Below are positions 1-6,991 of a DNA stretch of 64,000 nt, one piece after another (within the stretch, counting starts at the first letter, position 1; each line of letters opens with the position of its first letter). The notes under the pieces are model-generated. The model had not been told where the DNA came from. It did no database searches and saw only the letters and a list, made by a program, of their open reading frames with translations. Source of the DNA: Candidatus Villigracilis adiacens (GTDB lineage Bacteria; Chloroflexota; Anaerolineae; Anaerolineales; Villigracilaceae). The stretch lies in NCBI GenBank assembly GCA_016703605.1, contig JADJBU010000016.1, positions 6,006 to 70,005 on the forward strand, written 5' to 3'. Made by a program: the position numbers and the translations under genes.

Positions 1-313
1 GAAAGCGGACAACCCAGCCCTTCCTGTACGGACTGCGATTGACCAGCCCCGCATCCTCCAGCAGCGACTCGTTCACCGCGACCAGCGTCCCCTCCATCGG
101 CGCCCGCAGCGGACCCAGCCACTTGGCGCTCTCCACGATGGCGATGGTTTTGCCTTGTTTGTAACGCGCATTCACAGGACGAAAACTCACAACCAGGATT
201 CTTCCCGCGGTGGTCTGCGCCACATCCGAAAAGCCCAGCGTCACGCTCCCATCCGCTTCGGGTCTCAGCCACAGATGTTCCTCCACCTTGTAATGCAGGC
301 TCAGCGGCAACAC
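1..313 (-). CDS. GcvH-like lipoyl-carrier protein (3' end cut by window edge)
   Basis: Reverse translation of bases 313 to 1 gives an uninterrupted glycine-cleavage H-protein fold: an N-terminal segment with EEHLWLRPE, then the lipoylation strand IAIVESAKW with the conserved lysine, then APMEGTLVAVNESL and NRSPYRKGWVVRF. There is no ATG; GTG at 313 or TTG at 310 are the likely starts, and no clear ribosome binding site is visible. The gene continues past base 1, so the C-terminus is missing. H-proteins carry lipoate for glycine cleavage, but no gcvP or gcvT is visible and the gene follows tusA and two dsrE-like genes on the same strand. That context suggests the lipoate-binding carrier (LbpA-like) type linked to sulfur metabolism; this is inference. 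Family identity is secure, role is not. Confidence 0.8.
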   Translation of the reverse strand, partial: MLPLSLHYKVEEHLWLRPEADGSVTLGFSDVAQTTAGRILVVSFRPVNARYKQGKTIAIVESAKWLGPLRAPMEGTLVAVNESLLEDAGLVNRSPYRKGWVVRF

Positions 314-351
314 ACAACTGCGGACAGAAGTAAAGTCAGACACAGCACGCT

Positions 352-411
352 CAATTACCAATCACCAATTACCAATCACTGCTCTCTACTCTCTGTTCTC
401 TACTCTCTAAA
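352..411. repeat. short tandem repeat overlapping a stop codon
   Basis: The stretch is built of short alternating units: caattaccaat repeated, then ctctctactctctgttctctac. On the minus strand it begins at the TAG stop of the upstream dsrE-like gene. Similar GTGAATAG- or GTGAGCAG-type strings follow the stop codons of three other genes in the window (near 30975, 37524-37600 and 49260-49296). Confidence 0.6.
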
Positions 412-808
412 ACCCAATCACCGCATCCGCATCGCACGCCATGTCGTTGAACGCCGCGCCGCCGATCATTTCCACGCCTTCGATCATGTCGTCCATGGTG
501 TAGCCGTGCAAATCCAGCGAAGGCTGGCAGACCAGAAAGCGCACGCCGATCTCCGCCGCCTGTTCGATGAAGAACTTCAACTCCTTGCCGCCGCCGCCCT
601 TGCGCGGAATGATGATTCTTTCGCCGTTGCCCTTCGCCACGCACTGCGGACCGTTCATGGTGAAGTAAATGCACACTTCGTTATCCATCGCCGCGCCGGC
701 AGTCGCCAAAAAGAACGGAGTCGCCGTCCGCTCCGGGTCTTTTTCCCCGTGAGTCTGAACGTACAAAATCTTTTTCACTTCGGGATCGTTCGTCTTCCAC
801 ACGCTCAT
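407..808 (-). CDS. DsrE-family sulfur-transfer protein
   Basis: A 133-residue protein whose N-terminal strand KKILYVQTHGEKDPERTATP and following helix with a small-residue turn (LATAGAAMDN) match the DsrE/DsrF-like fold. Such proteins are small cytoplasmic sulfur or sulfane carriers or regulators. A cysteine in the FLVCQPSLDLHGYTMDDMI segment is at the position of the reactive cysteine of the DsrE2/DsrE3 type. The start is ATG at 808; a longer frame upstream reads through a repeat-rich spacer (809-919), which includes a GCGACT/AGTCGC hairpin near 901-915, and is unlikely to be translated. It lies downstream of a second dsrE-like gene and tusA on the same strand. Exact role unknown. Confidence 0.8.
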   Translation of the reverse strand: MSVWKTNDPEVKKILYVQTHGEKDPERTATPFFLATAGAAMDNEVCIYFTMNGPQCVAKGNGERIIIPRKGGGGKELKFFIEQAAEIGVRFLVCQPSLDLHGYTMDDMIEGVEMIGGAAFNDMACDADAVIGF

Positions 809-919
809 GGTTGGTTTTTCTCCAAAGCGCAGCGGACATCCTTTGACATCCGCTACGCAACATCTTCTAGCCGACGAAGGGCGGCTTCGCAAACGTTGGC
901 GCGACTTCCAGTCGCCCAC

Positions 920-1444
920 CTACACAAACAACTGCACATCCGCGTCCGCGGCATACTCAAGGAACGTCGCCGCGCCGCCAATCTCACATTCCTTGATGAA
1001 GTCTTCGCGCTTGAAGCCGAAGACATCCATCGTCATCTGGCAGCCGATCATGCGGACGTCCAGGTCAATGCACATATCGCGCAACTCTGGGATGGTGGCG
1101 ACCCCTTTGTTCTTGAATGTCTGTTTCATCAGGGTTGTGGCAAGCGATTCAAACCCCGGCACGTTTGCCATCAGCAGATTCGGCATCGCCCAATTGATGT
1201 TTTGGAAACCTTCAGGACCGAACGGCATCTTCATCGGCATGGCAGGGTTGCCCAATGGGGAGACTGAAGCCGTGAGGTCCGGTTTGAGAAGCGTGAGTCC
1301 GTAGAAGGTAAAGAAAATGCCCACCTCCCAGCCCATCGCGCCTGCCGCAGACGCGAGAATGAACGGGGGGTAGGCCCAGTCTAAAGTCCCTTTTGAGGCG
1401 ATGAGCGCCAGTCGCTTTGGGGCGTTTGGATCAGATTTGGACAT
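920..1444 (-). CDS. DsrE2/DsrE3-like family protein
   Basis: 174 residues. The N-terminal strand KRLALIASKGTLDWAYPPF and the loop FILASAAGAMGWEVGIFFTF are typical of the larger DsrE/DsrF/DsrH-like family, and the C-terminal part contains VRMIGCQMTMDVFG, the cysteine motif of DsrE2-type sulfurtransferases. Start ATG at 1444 with GGAGG 7 nt upstream. It follows tusA by 13 nt, so the two are almost certainly cotranscribed. Together with TusA it probably moves persulfide sulfur between cytoplasmic enzymes; the final acceptor is not visible here. Confidence 0.85.
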   Translation of the reverse strand: MSKSDPNAPKRLALIASKGTLDWAYPPFILASAAGAMGWEVGIFFTFYGLTLLKPDLTASVSPLGNPAMPMKMPFGPEGFQNINWAMPNLLMANVPGFESLATTLMKQTFKNKGVATIPELRDMCIDLDVRMIGCQMTMDVFGFKREDFIKECEIGGAATFLEYAADADVQLFV

Positions 1445-1457
1445 GTCAGCCTCCAGT

Positions 1458-1697
1458 TTATTTTTTCTTCAAAAAGAAAACGAACTTGCCGTTCTCGGTC
1501 ATCGAGCGGAGCATTTCATTGCCGGTCTGGCGCGCCCACGCTTCCATGTCGGGCGGCGCACCGGGGTCGGTGGAGATCATCTTCAACACCTGACCCGATT
1601 GCAATTCCTTGATCGCCTTGGACGTCTTGACCACCGGCATGGGACAAAGCATCCCGGAGCAATCCAACACCTGGTCTTCCTTGATTACATCTGTCAT
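1458..1697 (-). CDS. tusA: TusA-family sulfur carrier
   Basis: 79 residues with the diagnostic CPMPVVKTSKAI motif at the start of helix 1 (the Cys carries persulfide) and a C-terminal GKFVFFLKKK strand. TusA proteins relay sulfur to tRNA thiolation, molybdenum cofactor enzymes or dissimilatory sulfur pathways. I chose ATG 1697 because AAAGGAGG lies 6 nt upstream; ATG 1727 would place this Shine-Dalgarno sequence inside the gene. First gene of a probable tusA-dsrE2-dsrE-gcvH-like operon. Family assignment firm; the symbol is used in the broad family sense. Confidence 0.9.
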   Translation of the reverse strand: MTDVIKEDQVLDCSGMLCPMPVVKTSKAIKELQSGQVLKMISTDPGAPPDMEAWARQTGNEMLRSMTENGKFVFFLKKK

Positions 1698-1773
1698 GCG
1701 AGCCTCCTTTGGGAACGGGTGAATCATAATGAATGGACCTATATTCCGCCATTCCCCCCATGCGGGATTTCAC

Positions 1774-1812
1774 TCTCCCCCGCGCGGGGGAGGCGGTCAA
1801 CTCGGATATAAT
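1774..1812 (+). promoter_or_regulatory. hairpin and -10 box upstream of histidine kinase
   Basis: A palindrome CTCCCCCGCGCGGGGGAG (1774-1791) is followed by TATAAT at 1807-1812, 15 nt before the kinase ATG. No convincing -35 hexamer is present. The position suits a promoter with a very short leader; the hairpin may terminate or separate transcription. Confidence 0.4.
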
Positions 1813-1827
1813 CCATTTTACAACCTT

Positions 1828-3483
1828 ATGCTGCAAAGATTCGAACGATTCTTTCAGGCTGACCGTGTCTTTCTTTTTCTGGTGCTGTTTCGCTGGGCGT
1901 CGCTGATGCCCGCGCTGTTCGCCATGTTTACCGGCGCAGATTTCAATTTCATTCCCTTCATCGTTGCGGTTCTGGCGAATATTGTTGTTTCCATCTTTTA
2001 TCGCAAAATGAATCAATTCGTTCTCGAGCGCCCCGCCTTCCTGGGCGTTGACCTGCTCTTTTCGACCTTCCTGCTTGCAAACGGCGGCGGGACGTACAAT
2101 CCGTATTATCTCTATGCCCTCAGCCCGCTGCTGGCGGGAGCGTTCTTCTTTCAATTGCGCGGCGCGCTTGCGGTGTCGCTGGTCTTCACTCCGTTGTACA
2201 TCGTTGCGATGACGATTTCACAGCAGTCATTCGATGTCATCGTGTCTGCGGCGCAACTGACGGGCATCTGGCTCTTTCCGATTCTCTTTGCCTATCCGTC
2301 CACCCTGCTCAAATCCGTCAACCGCGCAAACGAAAATCTCGCGGACGCGCATCGCCAGCTTGAAATCATCCACGACCTCACCGTGCTGTTGCAAGCCGCG
2401 CCCGACCTCATCTCCGTTCAGGAGCGCGTGCTGGGCGCGGTCACTGCCGATCTTGGTTTCGCAAAAGCCGTCGTCGCCACCGTTGACCCTGCCCGCGAAG
2501 AAATCGGCGGCTGGATGGTCTATCCCCGCGACGACTCCTTTCCGCAGGTCAAGCCCCTCGCGCTTAAATCCGAAAACGGCGAAATCATCAAAGCCCTGCT
2601 CGCCCGCCGCGCCTTCACCTCCGCAGGTCAACCCCTCATTTTGGATACGCAACTCAGCCGCTGGCTCAAACAAAACAACTGGTTCATCCTCCCGCTTTAT
2701 TTGAGGGAACACCCCGTCGGGATTTTACTGGTCGAAGAATCGGGTCTGACGCCCGAACGTGAATCGACTCTCATGACGGTTGCGAATCAAGCCGCCCTCG
2801 CGCTTGGTACCACCATCCTGTGCATTGACCGCGCCCGACGCCTCGCCGTCGAGACCGAACGCAATCGCATTGCCCGCGACATCCACGACACCGTCGCCCA
2901 ATCCCTCTTCGGCATCGTCTACTCGCTCGACGCCTGCATCGCCATGCTCCCCCACAAAGCGGACGACGTGCGCGGCGAACTCATCGAATTGCGCTCGCTC
3001 GCCAACAACGCCCACGACGAAGTCCGCCGCTCCATCTTTGACCTGTGGCCCTCCGCGCTCACCATCGAACTTTTCATGGCAGACCTGAGCAATTATGTGG
3101 AGGGCTGCTGCCGTCCGCGCCCGTTCAGCATTATTTTCAGCAACAGCGGCGACTTCAACTCGTTGTCGTCCGGTATGAGGCGCACCGTCTATCGCATGGC
3201 GCAGGAGGCATTGGCAAACGCCGCGCGTCATTCGGGGGCGGGGTCTGCCCGCCTCTGCCTGACCGTGACCGACGATGAAGTCTATCTCGTCGTCTCGGAT
3301 GACGGCAAAGGCTTCGACCCCGAGACCGCCCTGTCCCGAAGTGTGAACCGCGAACACTTCGGCTTGCACGGCATTCGTGAACGAGCCGTTGCTTTGGGCG
3401 GCGAATGTGAAATCGTTTCCCGTCCCAACGCAGGCGCGCGCCTGATGATCCAACTTCCCATCAACGGACATCACCATGGTTGA
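1828..3483 (+). CDS. membrane sensor histidine kinase, NarL/LytS-like (HisKA_3) with GAF domain
   Basis: About 551 residues. Roughly residues 12-155 form five or six hydrophobic segments (for example VFLFLVLFRWASLMPALFAM); 190-335 resemble a GAF sensor domain; then the HisKA_3 dimerisation box RIARDIHDTVAQSLFG with phospho-acceptor His near 353, and a HATPase_c domain with N-box EALANAARHSGAG and G1 box DDGKGFD near 491. The open frame extends upstream to 1729, but ATG 1828 follows a TATAAT box and avoids translating a GC hairpin. It overlaps the response-regulator gene by 8 nt, so the pair is translationally coupled. The sensed signal cannot be deduced. Confidence 0.9.
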   Translation: MLQRFERFFQADRVFLFLVLFRWASLMPALFAMFTGADFNFIPFIVAVLANIVVSIFYRKMNQFVLERPAFLGVDLLFSTFLLANGGGTYNPYYLYALSPLLAGAFFFQLRGALAVSLVFTPLYIVAMTISQQSFDVIVSAAQLTGIWLFPILFAYPSTLLKSVNRANENLADAHRQLEIIHDLTVLLQAAPDLISVQERVLGAVTADLGFAKAVVATVDPAREEIGGWMVYPRDDSFPQVKPLALKSENGEIIKALLARRAFTSAGQPLILDTQLSRWLKQNNWFILPLYLREHPVGILLVEESGLTPERESTLMTVANQAALALGTTILCIDRARRLAVETERNRIARDIHDTVAQSLFGIVYSLDACIAMLPHKADDVRGELIELRSLANNAHDEVRRSIFDLWPSALTIELFMADLSNYVEGCCRPRPFSIIFSNSGDFNSLSSGMRRTVYRMAQEALANAARHSGAGSARLCLTVTDDEVYLVVSDDGKGFDPETALSRSVNREHFGLHGIRERAVALGGECEIVSRPNAGARLMIQLPINGHHHG

Positions 3484-4123
3484 ACCCATCCGCATCCTCA
3501 TCGTTGACGACCATGCCGTGGTCCGCAAGGGACTGGCGATGGTCCTTCGTCTGGAACCCAGCCTGGAGGTCGTCGGCGAAGCGGAGAATGGAAGAAAAGG
3601 CTTGGAGGCGGCAAAAAGCCTGCATCCGGATATCGTCCTCGTGGATTTGATCATGCCGGAGATGGACGGGCAGGAGATGGCGCTTGCGCTTCGCAAATCG
3701 AATCCGGAAATCAAGATCATGATGCTGACCGGCACCGAAGTGGACGACCGCGTTTACGACCTCGTCGCGGCGGGCATCGAAGGCTACGCCTTGAAAAACA
3801 TCGAACCCGCCGAACTGATGGGCGCGATCCGCTCTGTGATGCGCGGCGAAGCCTACCTGCATCCCGATGTGATGAAAAAAGTATTGGAGCGCATGAAGCC
3901 GTCGCAGCAGACTTTATCGGCCGCGCTCACCCCGCGCGAATTGGAAGTTCTCGAATACATGTCCACGCCCAACACCTACAAACAAATCGCCGCGCAACTG
4001 GGTATCGGCGAAGAGACCGTGCGCAGTCATGCCAAAAATATTTTGGAAAAGATGAAACAGCCCAACCGCGCCCAGGCGGTTCTTGCGGCGATGAAGAGCA
4101 AATTGATCAGGGTCAACGGGTGA
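3476..4123 (+). CDS. NarL/FixJ-family response regulator
   Basis: 215 residues: a receiver domain with the acidic pair at residues 11-12 (ILIVDDHAVV), phospho-acceptor Asp57 in IVLVDLIMPEMDG, switch Thr85 and Lys107 (GYALKN), followed by a LuxR-type helix-turn-helix at about 148-205 (LTPRELEVLEYMSTP, IAAQLGIGEETVRSHAKNIL). DNA-binding output partner of the overlapping HisKA_3 kinase. Regulated genes are unknown. A strong hairpin terminator follows. Confidence 0.93.
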   Translation: MVEPIRILIVDDHAVVRKGLAMVLRLEPSLEVVGEAENGRKGLEAAKSLHPDIVLVDLIMPEMDGQEMALALRKSNPEIKIMMLTGTEVDDRVYDLVAAGIEGYALKNIEPAELMGAIRSVMRGEAYLHPDVMKKVLERMKPSQQTLSAALTPRELEVLEYMSTPNTYKQIAAQLGIGEETVRSHAKNILEKMKQPNRAQAVLAAMKSKLIRVNG

Positions 4124-4173
4124 TCCGCAAAACGTTGTGTTTTTCTTGATCCCCCCTTTGACTCGTTCCAGAT

Positions 4174-4220
4174 AAAGCGAACCTCCGAAGCCGCATGACT
4201 TCGGAGGTTCGCTTTTATTT
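4174..4220. terminator. bidirectional intrinsic terminator
   Basis: A 17-bp perfect stem (4174-4190 with 4199-4215, core GCGAACCTCCGAAG) and an 8-nt loop, flanked by T-rich sequence on the plus strand and AAA on the other side. It lies between the convergent response-regulator and plsY genes and can serve both. Confidence 0.85.
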
Positions 4221-4901
4221 TTCTTCCTGCTTTTCCTTCCTTGCCCTTAACCAGCCATTCAAACTGTATTTCACGATCCGCTCGTTGCCTTCGAGCAGTT
4301 TCTTGATATTGGGTCGCAACGCCCAGACGAGTAATATCTCCGCGCCGACGCCGTACAACACGTCGGTCCAGGGCATCAGCCCCTGAGAGGCGCGGATGGC
4401 GAAGGCAATGGTTGCAAATAACGCCACTGCCATGGTTGTGACGGAAGCGATGCCGATGGTGAAAAAGGTCAACATGCCGAGCGGCAGGATGATTAATATC
4501 GAGCCGGGCCAGATGCCCATCGCGCCGCCGACAGAGGGCGCCCCGCCCGCGCCGCCGCGTAAACGCAGGAACTTTCCGTTTTGATCGCGTTCGGGCAGGA
4601 AGATCGAATAGTTGTGCCCGAGGATCGCCGCCAGGGGGGCGAGGACGTGGATCAAATGGTTATCGGGGGTGATGAACTTTGCAAGCCAGACCGCCGCCGC
4701 GCCTTTCAAAATATCCAGCATGGCTGTGGTAAAGCCCGCCCAAAAACCGGCGGCGCGCATGGCGTTCGTCCCGCCGGTGCGGCCGCTTTCGATCTTGCGG
4801 ATGTCCTTCCCCGTTGTCAGTTTTACGACCAGCAAGCCAAAAGGCACAGACCCCAGCGCGTACGCCAGCAGAATTGCCGCAAGGTCAAGAACGATTTGCA
4901 T
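4215..4901 (-). CDS. plsY: glycerol-3-phosphate acyltransferase PlsY
   Basis: 228 residues with several membrane segments and the PlsY motifs: GSVPFGLLVVKL near the N-terminus, SGRTGGTNAMRAAG (serine/glycine acyl-phosphate site), and LGHNYSIFLPERDQNGKFLRL ending in RGGAGGAP. The enzyme transfers an acyl group from acyl phosphate to glycerol-3-phosphate in phospholipid synthesis at the inner membrane. Usual PlsY has GGKGVATS in the third motif; here it reads RGGAGGAPSVGG, a divergence seen in family members I would still call PlsY-like. ATG 4901 has GGAGGAG 5 nt upstream. Probably the last gene of an operon with the two genes upstream. Confidence 0.85.
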   Translation of the reverse strand: MQIVLDLAAILLAYALGSVPFGLLVVKLTTGKDIRKIESGRTGGTNAMRAAGFWAGFTTAMLDILKGAAAVWLAKFITPDNHLIHVLAPLAAILGHNYSIFLPERDQNGKFLRLRGGAGGAPSVGGAMGIWPGSILIILPLGMLTFFTIGIASVTTMAVALFATIAFAIRASQGLMPWTDVLYGVGAEILLVWALRPNIKKLLEGNERIVKYSLNGWLRARKEKQEEK

Positions 4902-4957
4902 CAAAACTCCTCCATGAGTTGGTATTGCGTTGCAAGCAAAATTGAAAACACTTAACC

Positions 4958-5365
4958 CTACGGGGGGTTGCTGAATTTCAGGGCAACTTCAGTGTACGCG
5001 CCATTTTCGATCCAGAAGCCGCGGGCGCGCCAGGCGTTGTCGGCGCGGGAGAGGACGATTTGCACCACATCATAGGCGGAGTCTGCGATGTCGGTGGGGG
5101 AAACAGTTTCGGGTCCGGCAGGATGCGAGTGAAAGATGGCGACCAGTTCCAGGTCTTGAGAGTCGATCCACTCGAAGGCGTGTAATTGCTCGATGGGTTC
5201 CATCACGAATCGCGCCGGACTTTGAGCCTGGTTCGTCACTTCGATCACGGTTTTCACCTGTGAGTCTTTTCCCGCCAATAAACCGCAGGCTTCGAGCGGC
5301 GCGCGCGAATCGACATGGGCGATCATTTGCTGAAGGTGTTTGGTCGAAAGCGTCAGGGAGCGCAT
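4958..5365 (-). CDS. JAMM/MPN-domain metallopeptidase (M67-like)
   Basis: 135 residues with the full JAMM zinc signature: Glu in PLEACGLLAG, then FHSHPAGPETVSPTDIADS (HxHPx-SPTD). Bacterial members release sulfur-carrier or ubiquitin-like proteins such as CysO from conjugates, or act in cysteine synthesis. No ubiquitin-like carrier gene is adjacent, so the substrate is unknown. It follows the upstream membrane-protein gene by 3 nt and precedes plsY by 56 nt. Confidence 0.85.
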   Translation of the reverse strand: MRSLTLSTKHLQQMIAHVDSRAPLEACGLLAGKDSQVKTVIEVTNQAQSPARFVMEPIEQLHAFEWIDSQDLELVAIFHSHPAGPETVSPTDIADSAYDVVQIVLSRADNAWRARGFWIENGAYTEVALKFSNPP

Positions 5366-5368
5366 GTT

Positions 5369-6181
5369 TTATAGCAGGAACGCCGAGCCCCATGCCGCGA
5401 GTACGATCAGCGCGGGTCCCATCACGGCGCGGCGCAGGGGGGTGTTTTCTGAAAGGCTCATGGAGAGCAGGGCCAGCGCGTAAAGCGGACCGGTGAGCGC
5501 CAGCCCGAATTGGACCGGCGTGAGGGGCCAGTAATGCAAGCCCGCGCCGACCTGGGCGCAGATCAGCCCGATGCCGAACGCCCAGGGGAAGTCCCAGCGG
5601 TCGGTGCCGTCGAGATGCAGGATGCGCAGGCTGATCAGGCCTGCGACGAAAAATAACGCGGGGATGACCAGCACCATGCGGGCGCCGGAGAATCGGAGCG
5701 AGGTGGCAAGGACGAGGAACAGCGCGTATGCCACGGCGGTCAGCCCGGCGCGGGCGGGTCCATACAGGGGGGTGGAGGGGTCCATGGAAATGTATTCGGC
5801 AATGCAGACGGCGGTGAAAAGCGCCGCCCCAAAAGCAATGCCGGGCCACCATGCCTCGCTCGTTGATAGCAATGCAAGGGGTGTGCCGAGCACGAAGGCG
5901 GTCAGCGCCGGCAGGAGCAGATGTTCGCGGTGGGAGCGTTCCCCGGCGGCAGGGTGTTCGCGCAGCAGCCAGTCCATGCCGGCGGCGGTGAGGGCGGCGG
6001 CGAACAGGGTCATGACTGTGCCGAGGGTGATGGGAAAGGCGTAATAGAAACCGGGCAGGCTCAGGCTGAGGGTCAGACCCGGGGTTTCGATCATCCGTGA
6101 AAGGGCAAAGGTCAACAGCACCGAAGCGATCAACATCCCCATACGGTCTGCGGAGGGTAGCGGAGAATGGCGTTCCTGCAT
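5369..6181 (-). CDS. uncharacterised polytopic membrane protein
   Basis: 270 residues, mostly hydrophobic, with about seven candidate transmembrane segments (such as MGMLIASVLLTFALSRMI near residue 14 and ALTAFVLGTPLALLST). I do not recognise a family with confidence. First gene of a likely membrane protein-JAMM-plsY operon. ATG 6181 has no ribosome binding site; a TACAAT box lies 6 nt upstream, consistent with a leaderless transcript. Confidence 0.7.
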   Translation of the reverse strand: MQERHSPLPSADRMGMLIASVLLTFALSRMIETPGLTLSLSLPGFYYAFPITLGTVMTLFAAALTAAGMDWLLREHPAAGERSHREHLLLPALTAFVLGTPLALLSTSEAWWPGIAFGAALFTAVCIAEYISMDPSTPLYGPARAGLTAVAYALFLVLATSLRFSGARMVLVIPALFFVAGLISLRILHLDGTDRWDFPWAFGIGLICAQVGAGLHYWPLTPVQFGLALTGPLYALALLSMSLSENTPLRRAVMGPALIVLAAWGSAFLL

Positions 6182-6187
6182 GGGGAG

Positions 6188-6193
6188 ATTGTA
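6188..6193 (-). promoter_or_regulatory. leaderless -10 promoter box
   Basis: Minus-strand TACAAT preceded by TGA (extended -10), 6 nt before the ATG at 6181. No Shine-Dalgarno sequence is present between them. Confidence 0.6.
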
Positions 6194-6250
6194 TCAGGAA
6201 TGGGAAGATTGCCACACAGGGTATAAACCGCGCTGTAAAACCAAGACAGG

Positions 6251-6259
6251 TGGTAAAAT
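6251..6259 (+). promoter_or_regulatory. extended -10 TGGTAAAAT
   Basis: The same nonamer occurs ahead of tRNA-Ser(UGA) (39216) and the gene at 46493, and as TGGTAGAAT before 9176. Here it would give a roughly 90-nt leader for the gene at 6360. Confidence 0.4.
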
Positions 6260-6359
6260 GCTCAGACCAATGGCTTTGGGGCGTATTTTTATAGGTTTAG
6301 GCTGACCGGCAATTCATTCGTACCTGCTCGATTTTATCGAAACAATTTGCGAGGGAGCC

Positions 6360-6944
6360 ATGATCGAAATTTTTTTGAAGCTGGTGGATCAACTTGAAGG
6401 ATTGGATGGACTCATCCGCTTAAAACACGATATTAATCGGAATTTGTTCAAAGATCACATCGAACCCATCTACAAGGACCTCGGCGTCATTGTGGATAAT
6501 TATCATTCCATTCTGGACGAGGTCAACGGCGTTCTGAACGATTTCGATTTTTCAAAAGAATCAGGCAGCCGGGTGGTAAGCATGTTGCTCAAGCGCAGGC
6601 TGGAATATGAACAGACGCGGGAGAGTTTGAAACGATATTCGAAAATCCTGGGCGAAAACAACAACCGGAACGATATTCAAAAATTTGCGGGAACTGTGTT
6701 CGACCTGTTGAATATCGAGCCGGTCACAAAAGAAATGATTCGGGGGCTTGCCGAAAAGCGAACATCCCAGTCCCCGGCCACTGCAGCCACCTCTCTAATC
6801 TCTGATTTGACGAAAGTTTCGATTACCCCTGAATCCAAAAGGCGCGCGCTGGCGTTGATCGGTATTTACAAGAAAAAGATTGACTATCATTGGGACCTGG
6901 CATCCCGCGCATATTACAGCCTGAAGACGAAATATCTTGCCTGA
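6360..6944 (+). CDS. hypothetical alpha-helical protein upstream of a PknB kinase
   Basis: 194 residues, no signal peptide or membrane segment, rich in charged heptad-like helices (VDQLEGLDGLIRLKHDINRN, MLLKRRLEYEQTRESLKRY). No family recognised. ATG 6360 follows GAGGGAG. It lies 47 nt before a Ser/Thr kinase on the same strand, so it could be a partner or substrate; this rests on position only. Confidence 0.65.
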   Translation: MIEIFLKLVDQLEGLDGLIRLKHDINRNLFKDHIEPIYKDLGVIVDNYHSILDEVNGVLNDFDFSKESGSRVVSMLLKRRLEYEQTRESLKRYSKILGENNNRNDIQKFAGTVFDLLNIEPVTKEMIRGLAEKRTSQSPATAATSLISDLTKVSITPESKRRALALIGIYKKKIDYHWDLASRAYYSLKTKYLA

Positions 6945-6991
6945 TTAAGACGAAATTGATTGACCATCATTGTTAGTCGAGGACGTACTCA

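Noticed and set aside
155..1304. Long plus-strand open frames across the dsrE region
   Set aside because: They are antisense to clear DsrE/TusA proteins and have no recognisable domains.
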